Shown here: positions 1 to 5,933 of the stretch, one piece after another
Position numbering within the stretch: position 1 is the first letter of the stretch
How the letters are laid out: each line of letters opens with the position of its first letter
From: Clostridia bacterium
GTDB taxonomy: Bacteria > Bacillota > DSM-16504 > Desulfitibacterales > Desulfitibacteraceae
Reading direction: 5' to 3'
Length of the DNA stretch: 10,149 nucleotides
Assembly: GCA_018333845.1 (NCBI GenBank)
Contig: JAGXSK010000232.1
Coordinates: 1 to 10,149, forward strand
Translations under genes and position numbers: made by a program
Notes under the pieces: model-generated
What the model saw: only the letters and a program-made list of their open reading frames with translations
Databases searched by the model: none
What the model was told of the DNA's origin: nothing

Positions 1-469
1 ATAATGTTATCAGTCAAAGCTATGGACGGGATTATAGTCAAAATTACATCCAAGGTCACGGTCAAAGGGGAGTGCATCCTAGTTATGGCACAGGTTATAC
101 GCTGGAATATGCAGGGTTTCTAAGAATCTAGCTGTTGATTTTATTCTTTTGTCCATTGTCTTTTCAATATTGAACTGGCTTCTAGGCTCAGGTCTTGCTA
201 ATTTTATTTTCTTTTTTGCCGGAGCAGCCTATTTCATACTCCTTGAAAGCAGTCCCCAGCAGGGTACCATTGGGAAGAAGCTAATGAGGATAAAGGTAAC
301 TGATATTAACGGTCAGCAAATATCAACCACCCAGGCAGCCATCAGGTATTTTTCTAAAATTATCTCGGCAGTAATATTATATATTGGCTTTATCATGGCA
401 GCCTTTACAAAGCAAAAGCAGGGTCTTCATGACATTATTGCTAAAACCCTGGTAATCAAAGGAGAATAG
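1..469 (+). pseudogene. RDD-family membrane protein gene, 5' truncated by the window edge and frameshifted
   Basis: Positions 3-131 are open in one frame and encode a Gly/Tyr/Gln/Ser-rich stretch ending in YAGFLRI before a TAG at 129-131. YAGF followed by Arg is the usual opening of an RDD domain. The rest of the domain continues in another frame from about 122 to the TAG at 467-469: LAVDFILLSIV, a hydrophobic helix, then TIGKKLMRIKVTD, a third helix and QGLHDIIAKTLVIKG. GK..MR.KV.D..G and LHD..A.T.V are typical RDD signatures. One missing base, or 3n+1 missing bases, at about 123-130 explains the break. Family members usually have about three more residues between YAGF and the helix-1 Asp, so a deletion of about 10 bases is possible. 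RDD proteins are small multi-helix membrane proteins of mostly unknown role. The low-complexity linker suggests the missing N-terminus was a soluble head, perhaps a zinc ribbon (inference). A TTG at 149 could restart translation, but it would lack helix 1's conserved start. The cause could be mutation or a sequencing error. Confidence 0.8.
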
Positions 470-507
470 GCTCACATTACAATAATTTACAATAAAGGGG
501 AAGCGAG

Positions 508-1137
508 GTGTTTTTCTTGGTTGGTCACAGGGAGGATTTTACCAGCCATGACACTAACAGCCATAAGCTAGAATGGGAGGTTTCCGCTTCAATTCTAACA
601 AATAAACACATATTAAAGCAGTTATTCTGGGTTTTTCAAATTTCAGTAGGGTTTGTGCTGATACTTATTTTTCTGATACAGGCTCTGGATCCCTACACAC
701 AAATTACTCTGGATTTTGTAAAATTTTTAGGACAGCTTTACTTCATAATGTTGGGTATACTGTCGGTATGCCTTGCTATAGGCTATTTAATTATAATGGG
801 AGCACGTTATGATTTTCTTTTTACCCTGGATAGCAATGGGATAATGGAAAGCCCTGGAAGAAAACAGGGCAGGAAAAATGCCATAACTTACATGCTGGCG
901 ATAATTGGAGGTTTGTTTTCTAGAAACCCAGGATTGGCAGGAGCGGGACTGATTGCCATGTCAAGGCAGAAGAATTATATTAGCTGGCAGGACATTAATA
1001 AAATGGAGGTTGATCCCCGGTCAAGAACCATCATCTTAAAAAGAGACAAACGTCTCCTTATGATAGTGTTTTGCACAAAAGAAAATTTTGAAGAAGTAAA
1101 AGATAGAATAAAAAGCTACCTTGAGGGTCAGGCTTGA
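508..1137 (+). CDS. Uncharacterised two-helix membrane protein with PH-like C-terminal domain
   Basis: A 209-residue protein starting at GTG 508, with AAAGGGG at 494-500 seven bases upstream. I do not recognise a named family with certainty. The first 36 residues are polar. Two hydrophobic segments at about 39-60 and 74-97 should span the membrane. They are followed by RYDFLFTLDSNGI (100-112), a basic and Gly-rich insert (118-153), and then a W-Q-D-I strand with alternating beta-type residues and a final helix (159-205). The pattern of a Gly-ending strand, W.DI, a strand and a terminal amphipathic helix resembles the bacterial PH-like domain seen in YcxB-type proteins. This is a fold-level guess only. 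The gene follows the broken RDD gene by 38 bp and is closed by the terminator at 1181, so the two probably formed one small unit. Nothing ties it to glycogen metabolism. Confidence 0.75.
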   Translation: MFFLVGHREDFTSHDTNSHKLEWEVSASILTNKHILKQLFWVFQISVGFVLILIFLIQALDPYTQITLDFVKFLGQLYFIMLGILSVCLAIGYLIIMGARYDFLFTLDSNGIMESPGRKQGRKNAITYMLAIIGGLFSRNPGLAGAGLIAMSRQKNYISWQDINKMEVDPRSRTIILKRDKRLLMIVFCTKENFEEVKDRIKSYLEGQA

Positions 1138-1180
1138 CAAATTGACATTTTATTTAGGCCACTCCTCTTTAATATAAAAA

Positions 1181-1226
1181 ATAGCCCAGATGCTTGTAGT
1201 TAAACATCTGGAGCTATCTTTTTTTT
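1181..1226 (+). terminator. Rho-independent terminator after the 209-residue membrane protein gene
   Basis: The left arm ATAGC-C-CAGATG (1181-1192) pairs with CATCTG-GA-GCTAT (1205-1217), giving eleven pairs with a small 1x2 internal loop. The apical loop is 12 bases. Eight T residues follow at 1219-1226. A run of A at 1176-1181 on the other side might let it also work in reverse. It isolates the upstream genes from the glycogen operon. Confidence 0.9.
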
Positions 1227-1230
1227 CTAT

Positions 1231-1282
1231 TCTATTATACCCCTCTATTATACCCCTCTATTATACCCCTCTATTATACCCC
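1231..1282. repeat. Four perfect tandem copies of a 13-bp unit
   Basis: The unit TCTATTATACCCC is repeated without change at 1231-1243, 1244-1256, 1257-1269 and 1270-1282, preceded by a partial TCTAT at 1226-1230. On the minus strand each unit reads GGGGTATAATAGA and so contains a perfect TATAAT hexamer, spaced 13 bp apart. It begins four bases after the terminator T-tract. The array is non-coding. Role unknown: it could be a slippage-prone microsatellite, a protein-binding array or simply expansion debris. Confidence 0.95.
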
Positions 1283-1380
1283 GTCCAAGTGTATATGCTG
1301 CCAATTGAAGCAAGTCACATAAATCAGTCCTGGTAGATGTAATAGCAAGATGCATTTTTAGTTTTGAGATAAGAAATTTA

Positions 1381-1420
1381 ACAAAAATTTAATTAAAACT
1401 TGACAAAATCTTAATTAAAA
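1381..1420. repeat. Imperfect 18-bp direct repeat, 22-bp period, possible operator
   Basis: ACAAAAATTTAATTAAAA at 1381-1398 and ACAAAATCTTAATTAAAA at 1403-1420 match at 16 of 18 positions. The start-to-start distance is 22 bp, about two helical turns, so both copies would lie on the same face of the DNA. Each contains the palindrome TTAATTAA. The second copy overlaps the TTGACA at 1400-1405. The arrangement would suit a pair of regulator sites, but AT-rich DNA makes chance similarity easier. Confidence 0.45.
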
Positions 1421-1426
1421 TAAACT
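1400..1426 (+). promoter_or_regulatory. Candidate promoter with consensus -35 and weak -10
   Basis: A perfect TTGACA lies at 1400-1405. The nearest -10-like hexamer is TAAACT (1421-1426) at a short 15-bp spacing, matching TATAAT at four positions. The strong -35, embedded in a direct repeat upstream of glgB, is suggestive, but the spacing is poor. If used, the glgB leader would be about 220 bases. Confidence 0.3.
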
Positions 1427-1462
1427 GCACTTATTATATACTTTTCATAATTGCATTTAGAC

Positions 1463-1491
1463 TTAAATATACCAATATTTTAAAATATAAT
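1463..1491 (+). promoter_or_regulatory. Candidate glgB operon promoter with perfect -10
   Basis: TATAAT at 1486-1491 is a consensus -10 box. Seventeen bases upstream is TTAAAT (1463-1468), a weak -35 that matches at three positions. Transcription would begin near 1498, leaving a leader of about 158 bases before the glgB ATG. In such AT-rich DNA a TATAAT can occur by chance, so this is only one of two candidates. Confidence 0.35.
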
Positions 1492-1634
1492 CTTGCTAAA
1501 AATTGTTAGATTTTAAATAAAAAATAACTTTAATATTATCTTCTTTGTTTTATTGTAAAAAAAATATTAAAAATAGAAGGATTATCCAGCTAAAAAATCT
1601 AATTATATTTAATATATACAATATCCAAGCTTTT

Positions 1635-1646
1635 GGTGGAAAGGGG
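1635..1646 (+). promoter_or_regulatory. Ribosome binding site that fixes the glgB start
   Basis: GGTGGAAAGGGG ends nine bases before the ATG at 1656. It is the only purine-rich Shine-Dalgarno-like run near the 5' end of the frame. The family N-terminus also begins close to this ATG, so longer starts such as TTG 1545 are disfavoured. Confidence 0.75.
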
Positions 1647-1655
1647 TTTTGCATA

Positions 1656-3581
1656 ATGAATACAGAAGCAATTAATGAGTACAATGCATATCTGTTTCAT
1701 CAAGGTACCAATTACCAGAGTTATAAAATGTTTGGTGCACACCTTACAGAGCAAAATAGCGAAAAGGGTGTATTATTTAACCTTTGGGCACCAAAAGCAA
1801 AGCGAGTAAGTGTTGTGGGTGAGTTTAATAACTGGTGTAATAAAGACCATAATATGACAAAAATGTCTGATTCAGGAATATGGTCTATTTTTATTCCTGG
1901 ACTTGGGGAAGGCACTTTATATAAATATGAAATTCACACCCATTCTGGAGAAATCTATCTTAAGGCTGACCCCTATGGAGTGTGTTCTGAAAAGCGGCCC
2001 TGTTCAGCGTCTGTAGTGTTTAATCTGGACGGGTTCAACTGGACTGATGGTGATTGGTTGGAGAAAAGGAGCATGTCTAGTGTCTACGATGAACCCCTTC
2101 TCATCTATGAGGTCCACCTTGGTTCATGGAAGAGGAAGGAAAACAATGATTTTCTTACCTATAGAGAACTGGCGGAAGAGCTTGTGGACTATGCAGCCAA
2201 AATGGGATATACCCACATTGAGTTAATGCCTGTAATGGAGCATCCCCACGATGGATCGTGGGGCTATCAGATAACAGGATACTATTCTGTCACCAGTCGT
2301 TTTGGCACACCCCATGACTTCATGTACTTTGTCAATAAATGCCATGAAAAGGGTATTGGCGTGATACTTGACTGGGTGCCAGGTCACTTTTGCAAGGACG
2401 GCCATGGACTGTTCAACTTTGACGGAACACCCATGTATGAATACCATAATCCCATAAAAAAAGAAAATGTCCAGTGGGGAACAGCAAATTTTGATCTAGG
2501 CAAGCCTGAAGTTAGATCCTTTCTCATATCAAATGCACTATTTTGGATGGACATGTATCATATAGACGGCTTAAGAATTGATGCTGTAGCCAGCATGCTT
2601 TATCTAGATTATGCTAAAGAACCTGGCCAGTGGGAGCCAAACCAATTTGGCGGCAGGGAAAACCTGGAAGCAATAGAATTCATGAAAATGATAAATCAAG
2701 CTGTTTTTGAAAAGTACCCTAATACCTTGATGATTGCAGAGGAATCCACGTCTTGGCCCCTGGTAACCAAACCAACTTATATGGGAGGCCTGGGCTATAA
2801 CTATAAATGGAATATGGGCTGGATGAATGACATGCTCAAGTACATGGAAATGGATCCCATATACAGAAAATGGCATCATAACCTGATTACCTTTTCATTT
2901 TTCTATGCTTTTTCCGAAAATTTTATTCTTCCCCTGTCCCATGACGAAGTGGTCCACGGCAAGAAATCCTTGATTGATAAAATGCCTGGAGATTATTGGA
3001 GGAAGTTTGCAGGTCTTAGAACTTTATATGGTTATATGATGACCCATCCAGGCAAAAAACTTTTATTCATGTCAGGGGAATTTGGTCAGTTTGCCGAGTG
3101 GGATGAGAAAAAAAGTATTGACTGGCACCTGTTGGAATATGAAATGCATGGAAAACTTCACAACTATGTAAAAGCCCTTAACCACCTGTATTTAAAGGAA
3201 AAGGCTTTATGGGAGCAGGACCATGAATGGCAGGGATTTAAATGGATTGATCCCAACAATTATAATCAAAGCATCATAGTTTTTTTAAGGTACTCTAAAA
3301 CCCCTGGCGATTATTTAATTGTCATCTGCAATTTTACTCCAGTTGTATATGAAAACTACAGAATTGGAGTTCCGGAGCTAGTTGAATATAATGAAGTTTT
3401 CAATAGTGACAAGGATATTTTTGGAGGTTCCAATCAGTTAAATGATGCAATTAACATGGCTGAGCCTTTAAGGTGGCATAATCAACCTTATTCAATCCAG
3501 ATCAAGGCTCCTCCAATGGCTGTGGTTGTTCTAAAACCTGCAATAAACAATTGCCTTGCATACAAGGGAAAGGAGTGTTAG
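1656..3581 (+). CDS. glgB: 1,4-alpha-glucan branching enzyme
   Basis: A 641-residue GH13 branching enzyme that cuts an alpha-1,4 glucan chain and re-attaches it by an alpha-1,6 bond, creating glycogen branches in the cytoplasm. A CBM48-type N-terminal domain (about 30-115, FNLWAPKAKRVSVVGEFNNW at 41-60) precedes the TIM barrel. Region I is DWVPGHF (239-245) and region II is GLRIDAVAS (305-313) with nucleophile Asp309. Region III is AEEST (361-365) with acid/base Glu362, and region IV is LSHDEVVHGK (427-436) with His429 and Asp430. The GYQITGYY segment (203-210) is also typical of the family. A C-terminal all-beta domain follows (about 540-628). The length fits the shorter bacterial form that lacks the extra N1 domain of the Escherichia coli enzyme. 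The start at ATG 1656 follows a good ribosome binding site. It is the first gene of the glycogen operon. All catalytic residues are present. Confidence 0.97.
   Translation: MNTEAINEYNAYLFHQGTNYQSYKMFGAHLTEQNSEKGVLFNLWAPKAKRVSVVGEFNNWCNKDHNMTKMSDSGIWSIFIPGLGEGTLYKYEIHTHSGEIYLKADPYGVCSEKRPCSASVVFNLDGFNWTDGDWLEKRSMSSVYDEPLLIYEVHLGSWKRKENNDFLTYRELAEELVDYAAKMGYTHIELMPVMEHPHDGSWGYQITGYYSVTSRFGTPHDFMYFVNKCHEKGIGVILDWVPGHFCKDGHGLFNFDGTPMYEYHNPIKKENVQWGTANFDLGKPEVRSFLISNALFWMDMYHIDGLRIDAVASMLYLDYAKEPGQWEPNQFGGRENLEAIEFMKMINQAVFEKYPNTLMIAEESTSWPLVTKPTYMGGLGYNYKWNMGWMNDMLKYMEMDPIYRKWHHNLITFSFFYAFSENFILPLSHDEVVHGKKSLIDKMPGDYWRKFAGLRTLYGYMMTHPGKKLLFMSGEFGQFAEWDEKKSIDWHLLEYEMHGKLHNYVKALNHLYLKEKALWEQDHEWQGFKWIDPNNYNQSIIVFLRYSKTPGDYLIVICNFTPVVYENYRIGVPELVEYNEVFNSDKDIFGGSNQLNDAINMAEPLRWHNQPYSIQIKAPPMAVVVLKPAINNCLAYKGKEC
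3566..3575 (+). promoter_or_regulatory. Ribosome binding site for glgC inside the end of glgB
   Basis: GGGAAAGGAG lies within the last codons of glgB and ends 11 bases before ATG 3587. It rules out in-frame TTG 3551 and GTG 3575, since GTG 3575 overlaps the site itself. Placing the site in the upstream gene suggests translational coupling of glgC to glgB. Confidence 0.7.
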
Positions 3582-3586
3582 CCCAA

Positions 3587-4783
3587 ATGAGGAAAAAAGA
3601 ATGTGTTGCCATGATACTAGCTGGCGGACAGGGAAGCAGGCTGGGAGTCCTTACAAAAAACATAGCTAAACCAGCAGTTCCCTTTGGCGGCAAATACAGG
3701 ATAATTGATTTTACCTTGAGTAACTGCTGCAACTCTGGGATAGATACTGTTGGAGTGCTGACCCAGTACCAGCCTTTGATTTTGAATACTTATATAGGCA
3801 TAGGCAGTTCATGGGATCTAGATAGAAATAGCGGCGGAGTAACTCTTTTACCACCTTTTGCCAAGGAAAGGACCAGGGAATGGTACTCTGGTACAGCTAA
3901 TGCCATCTATCAAAATATTAATTTTATAGATTCATATGATCCTGAATTCGTCCTTGTCCTTTCAGGAGACCACATTTACAAGATGGACTATTCATTAATG
4001 CTGGAATTCCATAAAAAGTGTCAATCCCAGGCAACTATAGCTGTTAAGGAAGTACCCTGGGAGGAAGCAAGCAGATTTGGAATCATGAATACAGATGTTA
4101 ATTACAAGATTACCGAATTTGAGGAAAAGCCAGAACAGCCAAAAAGCAATCTGGCATCTATGGGTATTTATATTTTTGATTGGAAGTTGTTAAAAGAATA
4201 TCTTGAAAAAGATGAACATAATCCCAATTCATCAAATGACTTTGGCAAGGATGTAATACCAATGATGCTGTCTGGGGGAGTTAACATCTTTGCTTATCCC
4301 TTTAGCGGTTACTGGAAAGATGTAGGTACCATTGAAAGCCTCTGGGAAGCAAACATGGAATTAATATCTGAAGAATCCCTGCTTAATCTGCGGGATGAAA
4401 AGTGGAAGATTTATTCGGCAAATGGATCCCATCCCCCTCATCTTGTTGGTCCAGACGCTAAAATAACCATGGCCCTTGTTAATGATGGGTGTGCAATCTG
4501 GGGATATGTTGAGCATTCAGTAATTTTTACTGGGGTCCATATTGGGCAAAACTCTTATGTAAAAGATTCAATAATCATGCCTAATGTTAAAATTGGTGCA
4601 AATGTAAGAATTAACAGGGCAATTATTGGAGAAGAAACAATTGTTGAGGATAACAGCATCATTGGCTTTTTTAATGATAACCAGTCTAAAGAAACCTCAA
4701 TGGAAGTCGACAGTGAGATTATTGTAATTGAAGAACAAATGATTATCAGAAATAACACCATGATTAAAAAAAGTACTGCTTAG
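3587..4783 (+). CDS. glgC: Glucose-1-phosphate adenylyltransferase, catalytic subunit
   Basis: A 398-residue ADP-glucose pyrophosphorylase, which makes ADP-glucose and pyrophosphate from glucose 1-phosphate and ATP, the committing step of glycogen synthesis. The nucleotidyltransferase domain shows the glycine-rich loop LAGGQGSRLG (11-20), KPAVPFGGKYRIIDF (28-42) with the allosteric-region Lys36, and WYSGTANAI (99-107). LSGDHIYKMDY (125-135) carries catalytic metal-binding Asp128. FEEKP (178-182) carries the glucose-phosphate Lys181, followed by SMGIYIF (191-197) and YWKDVGTIESLW (242-253). The C-terminal third is a left-handed beta-helix of hexapeptide-like repeats (about 285-360). The ATG lies five bases after the glgB stop. 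The enzyme probably forms a mixed oligomer with the adjacent GlgD, as known for the Firmicute enzymes. All active-site residues are present. Confidence 0.97.
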   Translation: MRKKECVAMILAGGQGSRLGVLTKNIAKPAVPFGGKYRIIDFTLSNCCNSGIDTVGVLTQYQPLILNTYIGIGSSWDLDRNSGGVTLLPPFAKERTREWYSGTANAIYQNINFIDSYDPEFVLVLSGDHIYKMDYSLMLEFHKKCQSQATIAVKEVPWEEASRFGIMNTDVNYKITEFEEKPEQPKSNLASMGIYIFDWKLLKEYLEKDEHNPNSSNDFGKDVIPMMLSGGVNIFAYPFSGYWKDVGTIESLWEANMELISEESLLNLRDEKWKIYSANGSHPPHLVGPDAKITMALVNDGCAIWGYVEHSVIFTGVHIGQNSYVKDSIIMPNVKIGANVRINRAIIGEETIVEDNSIIGFFNDNQSKETSMEVDSEIIVIEEQMIIRNNTMIKKSTA

Positions 4784-4796
4784 GAGATGGAGCATT

Positions 4797-5915
4797 ATGA
4801 AAAATGTTATGGGAATTTTAAAGCTTACTGAAAGTGAAAAGTATTTAAGGGAAATAACAGCTTATCGTGGTGTTAGTTCAATTCCCTTTGGCAGCAGATA
4901 TCGGCTGATAGATTTTATTTTATCAAACATGGTTAATTCAGGGATTAATAATGTGGGAGTTTTTACCCACGAAAAATCTCGTTCCCTTGTGGACCATCTT
5001 CGTTCCGGCAAATGGTGGGATCTTCACAGGCTAAACAACGGGTTATTTATCTTGCCAACTGAAGCAATTAGTCAACCTCGCATTCCCTTAAGGGGTGATC
5101 TGGAAATATTTCAAGCTCATATTGACTACCTTAACAACAGCTCCCAGGAATATGTTCTGATTACAAACAGTAATATGGTCTGCAATATAGATTTTAAAAA
5201 AGTGTTTGACTATTACAAGGAGCAAAAAGCTGATGTGGTACTAGTCTATAAAAAAGACAGCCTTTACACAAATGACTTTGATCATTTAACCCTTATGGAT
5301 ATTAATGAAAAGCAAAGAGTTGTAGATATTGAAGACTGTCCATTGCGGCCGCGATTTGAAAATGTTTTTATGGATATGACTATTATGAAGAAATCCCTGC
5401 TTTTAGATATTATTAACACATGCTGTGCCCGGGGCGGAGCTGACCTGCTTAAAGACGGTCTTATTAAAAATATTGATAAGCTCAAAATTTTTGGTTTTCA
5501 CCATGAAGGGTTTTTAGCTAGAATAACCACCATGGAAAGTTATTTCAAATATAGTATGGAATTGCTTCAGCCTGGGGTATGGTATGAATTATTTAATAGT
5601 TCAAGGCCAATTTATACCAAGGTAAAAAATTCTCCATCCACTGAATATCACAAGACTGCCAGGGTAAAAAATTCCTTAATCGCAAGCGGCTCTTTAATTG
5701 AAGGGATTGTTGAAAACAGCATAATCTTCAGGGGTGTTGCTGTATATAAAGATGCCGTGGTAAAAAACAGTATTGTTATTTCAAAAAGCATAATTGAAGA
5801 AAAAGCTTGCATTGAAAATGTTATCCTGGATAAAGATGCAAGGGTTTCCAGAAATAAAGTGCTCAAGGGTGATATCAGGTATCCAATTTTCATTGGAAAG
5901 AAATCTGTAATCTAA
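4797..5915 (+). CDS. glgD: ADP-glucose pyrophosphorylase, non-catalytic GlgD subunit
   Basis: A 372-residue paralogue of the GlgC next to it, aligning clearly over SIPFGSRYRLIDFILSN (28-44) and VNSGINNVGVFTH (46-58). The catalytic features have been lost. The glycine-rich loop is replaced by a polar GILKLTESEKYLREI segment (6-20). The metal-binding Asp of GlgC (Asp128) corresponds to Asn126 in TNSNMVCNID. The FEEKP motif is absent, its place being taken by VVDIEDCPLRPRF (175-187). The beta-helix C-terminus is kept (about 285-357), with a run of NSII/NSIV-type coils. In Firmicutes GlgD is not active alone but forms a hetero-oligomer with GlgC and changes its activity or regulation. The ATG at 4797 follows GGAGATGGAG, 13 bases after glgC. 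Confidence 0.95.
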   Translation: MKNVMGILKLTESEKYLREITAYRGVSSIPFGSRYRLIDFILSNMVNSGINNVGVFTHEKSRSLVDHLRSGKWWDLHRLNNGLFILPTEAISQPRIPLRGDLEIFQAHIDYLNNSSQEYVLITNSNMVCNIDFKKVFDYYKEQKADVVLVYKKDSLYTNDFDHLTLMDINEKQRVVDIEDCPLRPRFENVFMDMTIMKKSLLLDIINTCCARGGADLLKDGLIKNIDKLKIFGFHHEGFLARITTMESYFKYSMELLQPGVWYELFNSSRPIYTKVKNSPSTEYHKTARVKNSLIASGSLIEGIVENSIIFRGVAVYKDAVVKNSIVISKSIIEEKACIENVILDKDARVSRNKVLKGDIRYPIFIGKKSVI

Positions 5916-5917
5916 AA

Positions 5918-5930
5918 AAGGAAGGTGATT
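5918..5930 (+). promoter_or_regulatory. Near-consensus ribosome binding site that fixes the glgA GTG start
   Basis: AAGGAAGGTGATT differs from the full anti-16S complement AAGGAGGTGATT by one extra A. It ends three bases before GTG 5934, and the GGTG core ends six bases before it. The resulting N-terminus MKVLFAASEAAPF is exactly the family start. Confidence 0.85.
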
Positions 5931-5933
5931 TAA

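Larger units (their letters stand above)
1138..1655. other. Gene-free control region upstream of the glycogen operon
   Basis: This 518-bp stretch has no convincing gene on either strand. In order it holds a terminator (1181-1226), a 13-bp tandem repeat (1231-1282), about 80 bp with nothing recognisable, and an AT-rich block (about 1370-1630) with repeated TTAATTAAAA and several promoter-like hexamers. No CG dinucleotide occurs from 1284 to 1655, so a CcpA cre box, which needs a central CG, is absent. The last 12 bp before glgB carry its ribosome binding site. An open frame can be read from TTG 1545 into glgB, but its Lys/Ile/Asn-rich translation looks like untranslated AT-rich DNA. Confidence 0.8.

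Noticed and set aside
1231..1282. CRISPR array
   Set aside because: The units are 13 bp, directly abutting and without spacers, so this is a simple tandem repeat.
1545..1655. Possible 37-residue N-terminal extension of glgB from TTG 1545
   Set aside because: The extension is Lys/Ile/Asn-rich, lies in AT-rich promoter DNA, is not typical of branching enzymes, and has no ribosome binding site. ATG 1656 has one.
1284..1655. CcpA catabolite-repression (cre) site upstream of glgB
   Set aside because: The cre consensus needs a central CG, and no CG dinucleotide occurs in this interval.
3551..3586. Possible longer glgC from TTG 3551 overlapping the end of glgB
   Set aside because: The added residues are out-of-frame glgB sequence, and the clear ribosome binding site at 3566-3575 points to ATG 3587.
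3502..3732. Minus-strand open frame across the glgB-glgC junction, and similar minus-strand frames elsewhere
   Set aside because: They lie opposite strongly conserved genes, lack credible ribosome binding sites and encode no recognisable domain. They are reading-frame shadows.
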